Part shown: piece by piece, positions 37,940 to 45,132 of the stretch
Layout of the letters: every line of letters begins with the position of its first letter
Position numbering within the stretch: the first letter of the stretch is position 1
Made by a program: the position numbers and the translations under genes
Assembly: GCF_001509835.1 (NCBI RefSeq)
Contig: NZ_JXTJ01000003.1
Coordinates: 124,001 to 188,000, forward strand
From: Allobosea sp. WAO
GTDB lineage: Bacteria > Pseudomonadota > Alphaproteobacteria > Rhizobiales > Beijerinckiaceae
Direction: 5' to 3'
DNA length: 64,000 bases
The notes under the pieces: model-generated
Seen by the model: the letters and a program-made list of their open reading frames with translations, nothing else
Told to the model about the DNA's origin: nothing
Database searches by the model: none

Positions 37940-38788
37940 ATGACCGCAACCTCTGATGCACCTCTGCTGACGCTCGACGAACTGCGCGTCGACTTCCACA
38001 CCCCGACCGGCATCGTCAACGCGGTGCGCGGGCTTTCCTTCACGCTTGGCCGCGAAAGGCTCGGCATAGTCGGCGAATCCGGTTCCGGCAAGTCGATGAC
38101 CGGTCGCGCCATCCTCGACCTGATCCCGCATCCCGGGGTGGTCACGGCAAAACGGATGGAATTTCGCGGCAAGGATCTGGCGGCGATGGACAAGGGCAGC
38201 CGCCGCAAATTGCGCGGCCGCCATATCTCGATGGTGATGCAGGATCCGAAGTTCTCGCTGAACCCGGTCCAGACCGTCGGCGACCAGATCGCCGAAGCCT
38301 ATCGCGTCCACCACAAGGCGAGCGCGCGGCAGGCGAAGGAGCGCAGTCTTGCCATGTTGGAGGCCGTGCAGATCCGCGAGCCCCAGCGCGTCTACGATCT
38401 CTACCCGCACGAGGTCTCGGGCGGTATGGGGCAGCGCGTCATGATCGCGATGATGCTGATCGCCGAGCCGGAGATCCTGATCGCGGACGAGCCGACCTCG
38501 GCGCTCGACGTCACCGTCCAGCTCCAGATCCTCAAGATCCTCGACGATCTCGTCACCAGCCGCGGCATGGGGCTGATCTTCATCAGCCATGATCTCCATC
38601 TGGTGAAGTCGTTCTGCGACCGCGTCATCGTCATGTATGGCGGCAAGGCGATGGAGACCCTACCGGCGCAGGAACTCGACCGGGCCCAGCACCCCTATAC
38701 CCGTGGGCTGCTCGGCTGCCTGCCCGATCTCGACCATCCCCGCGAGAAGCTCGCGACCTTGACCCGCGACCCGGCATGGCTGGCATGA
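37940..38788 (+). CDS. ABC transporter ATP-binding protein, DppD-type (cluster A)
   Basis: A 282-residue ATPase: Walker A GESGSGKS (45-52), VMQDPKFSLNPVQTVGDQI, signature VSGGMGQR, Walker B ILIADEPTSALD and HDLHLVKSFCD. The C-terminal oligopeptide extension with a CxFxPRC cysteine cluster, present in the cluster C ATPases, is missing. A GTG at 37928 that overlaps the permease stop is an alternative start four codons earlier; ATG 37940 has AGGTGA upstream. It overlaps the next ATPase gene by ATGA. Confidence 0.92.
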   Translation: MTATSDAPLLTLDELRVDFHTPTGIVNAVRGLSFTLGRERLGIVGESGSGKSMTGRAILDLIPHPGVVTAKRMEFRGKDLAAMDKGSRRKLRGRHISMVMQDPKFSLNPVQTVGDQIAEAYRVHHKASARQAKERSLAMLEAVQIREPQRVYDLYPHEVSGGMGQRVMIAMMLIAEPEILIADEPTSALDVTVQLQILKILDDLVTSRGMGLIFISHDLHLVKSFCDRVIVMYGGKAMETLPAQELDRAQHPYTRGLLGCLPDLDHPREKLATLTRDPAWLA

Positions 38789-39540
38789 GCACACAACACG
38801 CCATCACCGCCGAGAAGCTCAACGTTTCCTTCGGCGATTCCCATGTCGTGAAGGACCTCTCCTTCGCCGTCTCGCCCGGCGAGAGCTATGGCATCGTCGG
38901 CGAGTCCGGCTCCGGCAAGTCGACCGTGCTGCGCGTGCTCGCTGGCCTCAATCGCGACTGGAGCGGCGAGGTCGACATTCTCGGCAAGCGACAGCCCAAG
39001 ATCCGCGACAAGGCGTTCTACCGGGCCGTTCAGATGGTCTTCCAGGACCCTTACGGTTCGCTGCACCCGAAGAAGACCGTCGACGACACGCTGGCCGAGC
39101 CGCTCGCCATCCATGGCATCCGCGATGCCGAGGCGAAGATCACCCGCGCCATGGCGGATGTCGGCCTGCCGTCCTCCTTCCGCTTCCGCTTCCCGCATCA
39201 GCTCTCCGGCGGCCAGCGCCAGCGCGTCGCCATCGCCCGCGCTTTGGTGCTGGAGCCGACGATCCTCCTGCTCGACGAGCCGACCTCGGCGCTCGACGTC
39301 TCGATCCAGGCCGAGGTGCTGAACCTGCTGCAGGCGCTGCGCCAGGAGCGCAAGCTCACCTACATCCTGGTCAGCCACGATCTCGCCGTCGTCGGCCATA
39401 TGTGCGAGCGGCTACTGGTCATGCAGTTCGGCCGCGGTGTCGAGGAGATGAGCGCCGAAACGCTCGCCGCCCGCACGCCGCAGACGGACTATGCCCGGCA
39501 ATTGCTGATCGCGAGCGAGGGCTTTCGCCGCGCGGGGTAG
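38785..39540 (+). CDS. ABC transporter ATP-binding protein, DppF-type (cluster A)
   Basis: A 251-residue ATPase with Walker A GESGSGKS (39-46), MVFQDPYGSLHPKKTVDDTL, LSGGQRQR, ILLLDEPTSALDVSIQ and SHDLAVVGHMCERL. It is short for DppF/OppF (about 310-330), lacking the C-terminal oligopeptide domain and its Cys cluster. It is translationally coupled to the DppD-type gene and ends cluster A, which therefore is a complete five-gene transporter. Confidence 0.92.
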   Translation: MSTQHAITAEKLNVSFGDSHVVKDLSFAVSPGESYGIVGESGSGKSTVLRVLAGLNRDWSGEVDILGKRQPKIRDKAFYRAVQMVFQDPYGSLHPKKTVDDTLAEPLAIHGIRDAEAKITRAMADVGLPSSFRFRFPHQLSGGQRQRVAIARALVLEPTILLLDEPTSALDVSIQAEVLNLLQALRQERKLTYILVSHDLAVVGHMCERLLVMQFGRGVEEMSAETLAARTPQTDYARQLLIASEGFRRAG

Positions 39541-39775
39541 GGGCGTCCTCACCTTCTCCCACTTGCGGGAGAACGTGGAACGAAGGGCCGGATGAGGGGT
39601 CGCTCTGACCTTTCCGTCATGCTCGCACTTGTGGCGAGCATCCACGTCTAGAACACCGCACTCGACCAGCGAAGACGTGGATGGTCGGGACAAGCCCGAC
39701 CATGACGGTGAAGCGTCGCGCGACCCCTCACCCTAACCCTCTCCCGCAAGGGGAGAGGGGACAGGCCGCGCCATC
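39541..39775. repeat. Outer palindromic repeat interrupted by another repeat
   Basis: This gap of 332 bases before zwf is mostly repeats. The outer element has GAGGGGTCGC (39594-39603) inverted as GCGACCCCTC (39720-39729), with CTTCTCCC-type and CTCTCCCGCAAGGGGAGAGG hairpins at its ends, resembling the repeat at 1323-1444. Its middle is occupied by copy 3 of the CGTCATG element. The remainder, 39776-39872, is the presumed zwf promoter, where I see no clear motif. Confidence 0.65.
39614..39708. repeat. Dispersed repeat, copy 3 (nested)
   Basis: Third copy, 95 bases, bounded by CCGTCATG (39614-39621) and its inverse CATGACGG (39701-39708). It has the same three internal hairpins as the other copies and lies between the arms of another inverted repeat, which implies it arrived there as a unit. 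Confidence 0.78.
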
Positions 39776-39872
39776 CCGCCGCCCAAAGCGTTTGGCAAGC
39801 TGCGTGCTTGGTCGCATTGTCGTCGCAGGATTCGGTTCGACTGAAGCTCGGGCCGCCCAGGAGTACGCCGTC

Positions 39873-41381
39873 ATGGATGCCATCGCCGAACGCCTTCTGA
39901 AGCCGGAGGCTGCGCCTGAGCGCACGCCGGTGCCGCCCTTCGACCTGGTGATCTTCGGCGCCGGCGGCGACCTTGCCCTGCGCAAGCTCTTTCCGGCGCT
40001 GGCCCAGCGCAACGAGGAGGGCGTGCTGCCGGCCGAAAGCCGCATCCTCGGCATCGTCCGCAAGCAGGAGGATCTCGAGGGCATTCCGCGTGAGATCGCC
40101 GGCAAGCTCGCCGCGGCCGGGCTTTCGCCCGAGCGCATCGCGGCCTTCCAGCGCCGGCTGACCATGGTCATGCTCGATGCGGTCAAGCCCGAGACCTATG
40201 GCGCGTTGAAGGAGGCGCTCGGTGAGTCCGAGCATGTCCGCTCCTTCTATCTCTCGACGCCGCCGGACCTCTTCATCCCGATCTGCGAGAACCTCGCAGC
40301 TGCCGGCATATTGACGCCGACCTCGCGCGTCATCCTGGAGAAGCCGCTGGGGCGCGACCTTCACTCGGCGCGGGCGATCAACGACGCCGTCGCGCGCATC
40401 CTGCCGGAAAGCCGGACCTACCGGATCGACCATTATCTCGGCAAGGAGACGGTGCAGAACCTGCTCGTCCTGCGCTTCGCCAACACGCTGTTCGAGCGTT
40501 CCTGGTCGAGCCGCGACATCGATAATGTCCAGATCACCGTGGCCGAGACGGTCGGGCTCGAATCGCGCGCCGGCTATTACGACAAGGCCGGGCACCTGCG
40601 CGACATGGTCCAGAACCATGTCCTGCAACTGCTCTGCCTCTTCGCCATCGAGCCGCCGAACCTGCTCGAGGCCGATGCGGTGCGCGACGAAAAGGTCCGC
40701 GTGCTGAAGGCGCTGCGACCTATCGTCGGCCCCGATGTCCAGCGCTGGACCGTGCGCGGCCAGTACGGGCCGGGCGTGATCGAGGGGCAGCGCGTCAAAG
40801 GCTATGCCGACGAGCTCGGCCACGCCAGCAACACCGAGACCTTCGTCTCGATCCGCTGCGAGCTCGACACCTGGCGCTGGGCCGGCGTCCCGATCTATCT
40901 GCGCACCGGCAAGCGCATGGCGCAGCGCTATTCCGAGATCGCCGTCACCTTCAAGCCGGTGCCGCATTCGATCTTCGGCAATCCGGGCGATTGCGGCCGC
41001 CTCGATGCCAACCGCCTCGTCATCCGCCTGCAGCCCAATGACGGCGTGCAGATGCAGCTGATGATGAAGGTTCCGGGCTCTGGCAAGCTCAAGATCGTGC
41101 CGCGCCAGCTCGACCTGCGCTACGAGACCGCCTTCGACGTGCGCACGCCCGACGCCTATGAGCGTCTGCTGACCGACGTGATCCGCGGCGACCAGACCCT
41201 GTTCATGCGCCGCGACGAGGTCGAGCAGGCCTGGACCTGGATCGACCCGATCCTTGCCGGCTGGCAGGAATACTATCCCCAGCCGCATCGCTATGCCGCC
41301 GGCTCCTGGGGCCCGTCGCAGGCGATCGGGCTGATCGAGCGCGAGGGCCGCTCCTGGGCCGATCCGGAGTTCGGCGAATGA
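39873..41381 (+). CDS. zwf: Glucose-6-phosphate 1-dehydrogenase
   Basis: A 502-residue enzyme that oxidises glucose 6-phosphate to 6-phosphogluconolactone. The dinucleotide-binding FGAGGDLALRKLFPAL (28-43) is a slight variant of the usual GASGDL. EKPLG (156-160) and the active-site RIDHYLGKE (184-192) are intact. The start at 39873 has CAGGAG upstream; an in-frame ATG at 39681 lies within a repeat and is not believable. It overlaps pgl by four bases, and eda follows, so it supplies the Entner-Doudoroff route; edd is not in the window. Confidence 0.96.
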   Translation: MDAIAERLLKPEAAPERTPVPPFDLVIFGAGGDLALRKLFPALAQRNEEGVLPAESRILGIVRKQEDLEGIPREIAGKLAAAGLSPERIAAFQRRLTMVMLDAVKPETYGALKEALGESEHVRSFYLSTPPDLFIPICENLAAAGILTPTSRVILEKPLGRDLHSARAINDAVARILPESRTYRIDHYLGKETVQNLLVLRFANTLFERSWSSRDIDNVQITVAETVGLESRAGYYDKAGHLRDMVQNHVLQLLCLFAIEPPNLLEADAVRDEKVRVLKALRPIVGPDVQRWTVRGQYGPGVIEGQRVKGYADELGHASNTETFVSIRCELDTWRWAGVPIYLRTGKRMAQRYSEIAVTFKPVPHSIFGNPGDCGRLDANRLVIRLQPNDGVQMQLMMKVPGSGKLKIVPRQLDLRYETAFDVRTPDAYERLLTDVIRGDQTLFMRRDEVEQAWTWIDPILAGWQEYYPQPHRYAAGSWGPSQAIGLIEREGRSWADPEFGE

Positions 41382-42067
41382 CCGCTGCCGGCCCGTTGCT
41401 GCGCCATCGTTTCGAGACGTTGGCCGATGCCTCCGCGGCGCTGGCCGAGGCCGTCGCGGTCAGGCTGCGCGCCTGCGTCGACGAGCGGGGCAGGGCGCTT
41501 CTCGCCGTGCCCGGCGGCACGACGCCGGCGCGTTTCCTCGCCGCCCTCGCCGAGCACGAGCTGCCCTGGGAGAGTGTCACGGTCCTGCCGACCGACGAGC
41601 GCTTCGTAGCCCCGGACGACCCGGCCTCGAACGAGCGGATGATCCGTGCCGCCTTCGCGCCCTTGCGCGACGGGCGCGCCGGCTTCGTCTCCTTTCACAG
41701 TTGCGGCGATGATCTCGCCGCCGCGGCCGCCAGCCTCGACCGGCTGCTCGCCGGCCTGCCGGCGCTCGACATCCTGGTCAGCGGCATGGGGGCGGACGGT
41801 CACATCGCCTCGCTCTTTCCTGGCGACGAGCGCGGCTTGTCGGCAGGGCCGGGCGTCCACGCCATCGCGGCGAGCCCGCCCGACCTGCCGCCGAGGCTGT
41901 CGCTCTCTCCGGCGCGGCTGCGCGATGCCGGCCATGCCTGCCTGCTGATTTCTGGCCAGGACAAGGAGCGGGTTCTGGCTTCGGCCGCCGAGCTGCCCGG
42001 GGCTTTCCCGGTCGGCCTGCTGCTCGGCCGTCCGCAGGGGCTCGACGTCTACTGGGCGAAGGCTTAA
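41378..42067 (+). CDS. pgl: 6-phosphogluconolactonase
   Basis: A 229-residue DevB-type lactonase that hydrolyses 6-phosphogluconolactone to 6-phosphogluconate. LAVPGGTTPARFLAAL, VLPTDERFVAPDDPASNERMI and GMGADGHIASLFPG are the three signature blocks. It is coupled to zwf by an ATGA overlap. The next gene, eda, follows after a 170-base palindromic repeat. Confidence 0.95.
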   Translation: MTAAGPLLRHRFETLADASAALAEAVAVRLRACVDERGRALLAVPGGTTPARFLAALAEHELPWESVTVLPTDERFVAPDDPASNERMIRAAFAPLRDGRAGFVSFHSCGDDLAAAAASLDRLLAGLPALDILVSGMGADGHIASLFPGDERGLSAGPGVHAIAASPPDLPPRLSLSPARLRDAGHACLLISGQDKERVLASAAELPGAFPVGLLLGRPQGLDVYWAKA

Positions 42068-42095
42068 GCCGGGCTCCTAGAGAAGCAGCGAACAT

Positions 42096-42220
42096 CCTCA
42101 GCCCTCATCCTGAGGAGCCGCGAAGCGGCGTCTCGAAGGATGCTCCAGTTGTCTTCGGAACCTCTGGAGAATCCTTCGAGACGCGCTCCTGCAGAGCGCT
42201 CCTCAGGATGAGGGCTGAGG
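42096..42220. repeat. Long imperfect inverted repeat between pgl and eda
   Basis: Twenty-one bases at 42096-42116 (starting CCTCAGCCCTCATCC) are the exact reverse complement of 42200-42220; inside, GTCTCGAAGGAT (42130-42141) is the exact reverse complement of ATCCTTCGAGAC (42171-42182). The CTCATCCTGAGGAGC and GTCTCGAAGGATG sequences are familiar from dispersed repeats of Bradyrhizobium-like genomes. As RNA it would form a long cruciform-like hairpin just before eda. Confidence 0.85.
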
Positions 42221-42241
42221 GAGAGATCAGGAGAGATGTCG

Positions 42242-42886
42242 ATGTCCACCGCCCCCGAGATCGCGCGCCTTGGCGCCTGCGGCGTCGTGCCGGTCGTCGT
42301 CATCGACGAGGCGGAGATCGCCGTGCCGTTGGCAGAGGCCCTGCTCGCCGGCGGCATCGACGTGATCGAGATCACCCTGCGTCGCCCGGCTGCCATGGCC
42401 GCTCTGGAGAAGGTGGCGCGCGACCTGCCGGAGATCCTGCCGGTTGCGGGCACGGTGGTGACGCCGGCACAGGCGGCCGAGGTACAGAATGCCGGTGCCC
42501 GGGCCGTGGTCAGCCCAGGTTTTACCGAGAGCGTCGACGAGGCCCTACGCAAGACCGGCCTGCCCTGGCTGCCCGGCGTCGCGACAGCCTCCGACTGCAT
42601 GCGCGCCGTCTCGGCGGGCCGCCTGCACTGCAAATTCTTCCCGGCCGAGCAGGCCGGCGGCGTGCCCGGCCTCAAGGCGCTTTCCGGCCCGTTTCCGCAG
42701 ATGAAGTTCTGCCCGACCGGCGGCGTCTCGCTCGGCAATCTCGGCAATTACCTCGCCTTGCCGCAGGTGCTCTGCGTCGGCGGTTCCTGGCTCGTTCCGG
42801 CGGATGCCGTGAAGAATCGCGACTGGGCGCAGGTGACGAAGCTCGCCCGCGAAGCGCGCGAGAAGGTCGCGGAGCTGCGCGGCTAG
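42242..42886 (+). CDS. eda: KDPG/KHG aldolase
   Basis: A 214-residue class I aldolase that splits 2-keto-3-deoxy-6-phosphogluconate to pyruvate and glyceraldehyde 3-phosphate. The general-base Glu is in VIEITLRR (Glu43) and the Schiff-base lysine is Lys131 in HCKFFPAE; FPTGG-type phosphate binding is seen as CPTGGVS. ATG 42242 has AGGAG eight bases upstream; ATG 42236 is only two bases from it. Its stop overlaps that of the convergent DUF2239 gene. Confidence 0.95.
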   Translation: MSTAPEIARLGACGVVPVVVIDEAEIAVPLAEALLAGGIDVIEITLRRPAAMAALEKVARDLPEILPVAGTVVTPAQAAEVQNAGARAVVSPGFTESVDEALRKTGLPWLPGVATASDCMRAVSAGRLHCKFFPAEQAGGVPGLKALSGPFPQMKFCPTGGVSLGNLGNYLALPQVLCVGGSWLVPADAVKNRDWAQVTKLAREAREKVAELRG

Positions 42887-43452
42887 TCCCGATCACGCAG
42901 GCGGCTCCAGGCCAGTTCCTGCGCATAGGTCCTGATATCGGCGGGCCAGCCTGCTGCATGCTCCCCGAAGCCGGCCTCGTCGCCGGCGAACAGGGCGCGT
43001 GACGCCTCCTCGAAGCCGGACAGGTTGCCGGCCAGCGCCGCCATGAACCGGTAGGCGTTCTCGGCGGCGATGCGGGCCTGCGTCTGTCCGCCATCGCCGC
43101 GTCGTGCCTCGTCGACGAGCCGGCGCAGCGCCTGCGAGGCTCCGCCCGGCTGGGCCGAAAGCCAGTCCCAATGTCGTGGCAGCAGGGTCACTTCCCGCGC
43201 CACCACACCCAGCTTCGGTCGGCCGCGCCCGCGCGGCTCCGAACCGCCGAGCCGCGCGACGATCTCCGCCTCGGACCCCCGCAGATCAAGGTCGACCACT
43301 CGTCCCGTCGTATCATCGAAGGTCAGTACGCTCGCATCCGGGCGCTCGGCCAGCCGTGCCTGCACGGCGAGCGCGACTGCGGCAAGCGGCCCGCGCGCCA
43401 GCAGGGTCTCGCCATCGAAGGCAGTGCAAGGGCGGTCGGCGGTGTCGGTCAT
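42883..43452 (-). CDS. DUF2239 family protein
   Basis: A 189-residue protein recognised as DUF2239 by RGRPKLGVVAREVTLLPRHWDWLSAQPGGASQALRRLVDEARR. The N-terminal part has FDDTTGRVVDLDLRG. No catalytic motif is known; the RGRPKLG stretch resembles an AT-hook-like or ribbon-helix-helix-like basic segment, so DNA binding or regulation is possible, and the HWDWL-GGAS pattern is also seen in small toxin/antitoxin-like regulators. It diverges from the GIY-YIG gene across a palindrome-bearing gap. Confidence 0.82.
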   Translation of the reverse strand: MTDTADRPCTAFDGETLLARGPLAAVALAVQARLAERPDASVLTFDDTTGRVVDLDLRGSEAEIVARLGGSEPRGRGRPKLGVVAREVTLLPRHWDWLSAQPGGASQALRRLVDEARRGDGGQTQARIAAENAYRFMAALAGNLSGFEEASRALFAGDEAGFGEHAAGWPADIRTYAQELAWSRLRDRD

Positions 43453-43477
43453 ATCCGGGTTCCTGTGTTGCGATCTA

Positions 43478-43490
43478 ATTACCCGGATAA
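43478..43490. promoter_or_regulatory. Half-conserved operator-like site
   Basis: ATTACCCGGATAA shares the ACCCGG core with the better palindrome 26 bases away. A third CCGGGT lies at 43455-43460, next to the DUF2239 start. The spacing suggests several binding sites of one regulator. Confidence 0.45.
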
Positions 43491-43503
43491 AATTTGTTGA
43501 GTC

Positions 43504-43523
43504 AATATCGCCCGGGTGATATT
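43504..43523. promoter_or_regulatory. Near-perfect 20-base palindrome between DUF2239 and GIY-YIG genes
   Basis: AATATCGCCCGGGTGATATT differs from its own reverse complement at only one symmetric position pair. It lies about 30 bases before the GIY-YIG ATG, a usual place for a repressor site. The DUF2239 gene next to it could encode the binding protein, but this is a guess. Confidence 0.6.
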
Positions 43524-43553
43524 TGCGCCGTTCGATTGCGACAGGAGAGTTGG

Positions 43554-43889
43554 ATGCTGAACGAGGACAGGAAGGCGGCCGTGGCGGCCTACAAGGAGCG
43601 CAAGGTTGTCGCGGGCATTTATCAGGTCCACTGCCTCGCCACTGGCGAGCGCTGGGTGGGACAGGCGCCCGATCTCTCGACCATCCGGAACCGCGTCTGG
43701 TTCACGCTGCGCCATGGCAGCCACCGCCAGCGCAGCCTGCAGGCTGCCTGGAACGCGCAGGGCGAGGGCGCATTCTCGTTCGAGGAGATCGAGCGGCTGG
43801 ACGAGAAGGCGCTGGAGGCCGGCCGTGAGCGGGTCATGAAGGCGCGGCTGGCGCATTGGCGCGCGGAGTTGGGGGCGGAGGGGTTGTGA
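43554..43889 (+). CDS. GIY-YIG nuclease family protein
   Basis: A 111-residue protein. VAGIYQVHCLATGERWVGQAPDL (about 19-41) contains the GIY and the degenerate YIG (WVG) of the GIY-YIG endonuclease fold, and RVWFTLRHGSHRQRSLQAAW supplies the conserved Arg/His. Small stand-alone members are usual in alphaproteobacteria; their DNA target is unknown. GGAGAG precedes the ATG; the frame's earlier ATG at 43494 overlaps the operator palindrome and is unlikely. Confidence 0.85.
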   Translation: MLNEDRKAAVAAYKERKVVAGIYQVHCLATGERWVGQAPDLSTIRNRVWFTLRHGSHRQRSLQAAWNAQGEGAFSFEEIERLDEKALEAGRERVMKARLAHWRAELGAEGL

Positions 43890-43897
43890 GACCCGCT

Positions 43898-44009
43898 CCG
43901 TCATGCTCGCCCTTGTGGCGAGCATCCACGTCTTGAACACCGCACTTGCCGAACGAAGACATGGATGGTCGGGACAAGCCCGACCACGGGACAAGCCCGA
44001 CCATGAGAA
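43898..44009. repeat. Dispersed repeat, copy 4 (with internal duplication)
   Basis: Fourth copy of the CGTCATG element. Near its right end, GGGACAAGCCCGACCA occurs twice in tandem (43971-43986 and 43988-44003), making this copy about 17 bases longer than the others. It lies between the GIY-YIG gene and the convergent FAD oxidoreductase gene. Confidence 0.75.
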
Positions 44010-44014
44010 CGGCG

Positions 44015-45121
44015 TCAGTGCGCCAGCCGCTCGACCACCATGTCCGCGATCGCCAGCGAGCTCGTCAGCCCTGGGCTCTCGATGCCGAGCAGGTTGACCA
44101 GTTGCGGCACGCCATGCACGGCCGGGCCGTCGATGCGGAAATCCGGCATCGGCTCGGTCGGCCCGTGTAGCTTCGGCCTGATCCCGGCGTAGTCGGCGAC
44201 GAGCGCGCCATCGGGAAGACCCGGCCAATAGGTCCGGATCGCCGCATAGAACTTCTCCGCCCGCGCGGGATCGACGACGAGGTCCTGGTCGTGCTCGACC
44301 CATTCGACATCGGGGCCGAACTTGACCCGGCCCGCCATGTCGATCGTCGCGTGGATGCCGAGGCCGGCCGCTTCCGGGATCGGATAGACCAGATGGCTGA
44401 AGGGCTGCTTGCCGAGCAGCGAGAAGTAATTGCCCTTGGCGAAGTACTGCTTCGGTACATGCTCCGCCGGAAAGCCTTCGAGCCTGCCGAGCAGGCGCGG
44501 CGCGCCATGGCCGGCCGCGTTCACCACCGTCGTCACGGAATAGCTCGCCGGGTCCTCGCCGCCGAAATCGACGCTGAAGCCATCCGCCTCACGGCGCCAG
44601 GCCAGAATCGGCGTGTTGAGCGCAAGCGAGCCGCCCGCCGCCTCGCATTCGCCGAGCAGCGAGAGCATCAGCGCATGGCTGTCGACGACGCCCGTCTCCG
44701 GCGAGAGTAGGGCGATCTCGCAGGTGACCTCGGGCTCCAGCGCCCTGGCCTCGGTGGCGTCGATCCAGCGCAACGAGGCGACGCCGGAGGCTTCGGCGCG
44801 CGCCGCGATCGTCTCCAGCGCCGGGCGTTGGCCGGCATGGGTGCCGACGATCAGCTTGCCGCAGGCCCTGTGCGGCAGGCCGCGCTCGCGAAGGTAGTCG
44901 TAGAGCAGCTTGCGGCCCTCGACGCAGACCTTGGCCTTCAACGAGCCCGGCGGATAGTAGATGCCGGCGTGGATGACCTCGCTGTTGCGTGCCGAGGTCT
45001 GGGTGCCGATGCCTTCGGCCGCCTCGGCGATCACGACCTCGCGGCCGGCGAGCGCAAGCGCACGCGCTGTCGCGAGGCCGACGACGCCGGCCCCGATGAC
45101 GAGACAGTCGATGTCGCTCAT
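44015..45121 (-). CDS. FAD-dependent oxidoreductase, L-2-hydroxyglutarate oxidase-like
   Basis: A 368-residue flavoprotein of the DAO family. The Rossmann FAD-binding VIGAGVVGLATARALALAGREVVIAE is at the N-terminus. TSARNSEVIHAGIYYPPGSLKAKVCVEGR is typical of the LhgO/L2HGDH group, and the end VNLLGIESPGLTSSLAIADMV is the second FAD-binding segment. L-2-hydroxyglutarate or another 2-hydroxy acid is the likely substrate, with electrons passed to quinone. It follows the M20 amidohydrolase gene by 11 bases in one operon. Confidence 0.9.
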   Translation of the reverse strand: MSDIDCLVIGAGVVGLATARALALAGREVVIAEAAEGIGTQTSARNSEVIHAGIYYPPGSLKAKVCVEGRKLLYDYLRERGLPHRACGKLIVGTHAGQRPALETIAARAEASGVASLRWIDATEARALEPEVTCEIALLSPETGVVDSHALMLSLLGECEAAGGSLALNTPILAWRREADGFSVDFGGEDPASYSVTTVVNAAGHGAPRLLGRLEGFPAEHVPKQYFAKGNYFSLLGKQPFSHLVYPIPEAAGLGIHATIDMAGRVKFGPDVEWVEHDQDLVVDPARAEKFYAAIRTYWPGLPDGALVADYAGIRPKLHGPTEPMPDFRIDGPAVHGVPQLVNLLGIESPGLTSSLAIADMVVERLAH

Positions 45122-45132
45122 GCGATCCGTGC

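Noticed and set aside
11339..44009. Dispersed repeat copies considered as a CRISPR array or insertion sequence
   Set aside because: The copies are single and kilobases apart, have no spacers, no cas genes and no transposase; they are non-coding palindromic elements.
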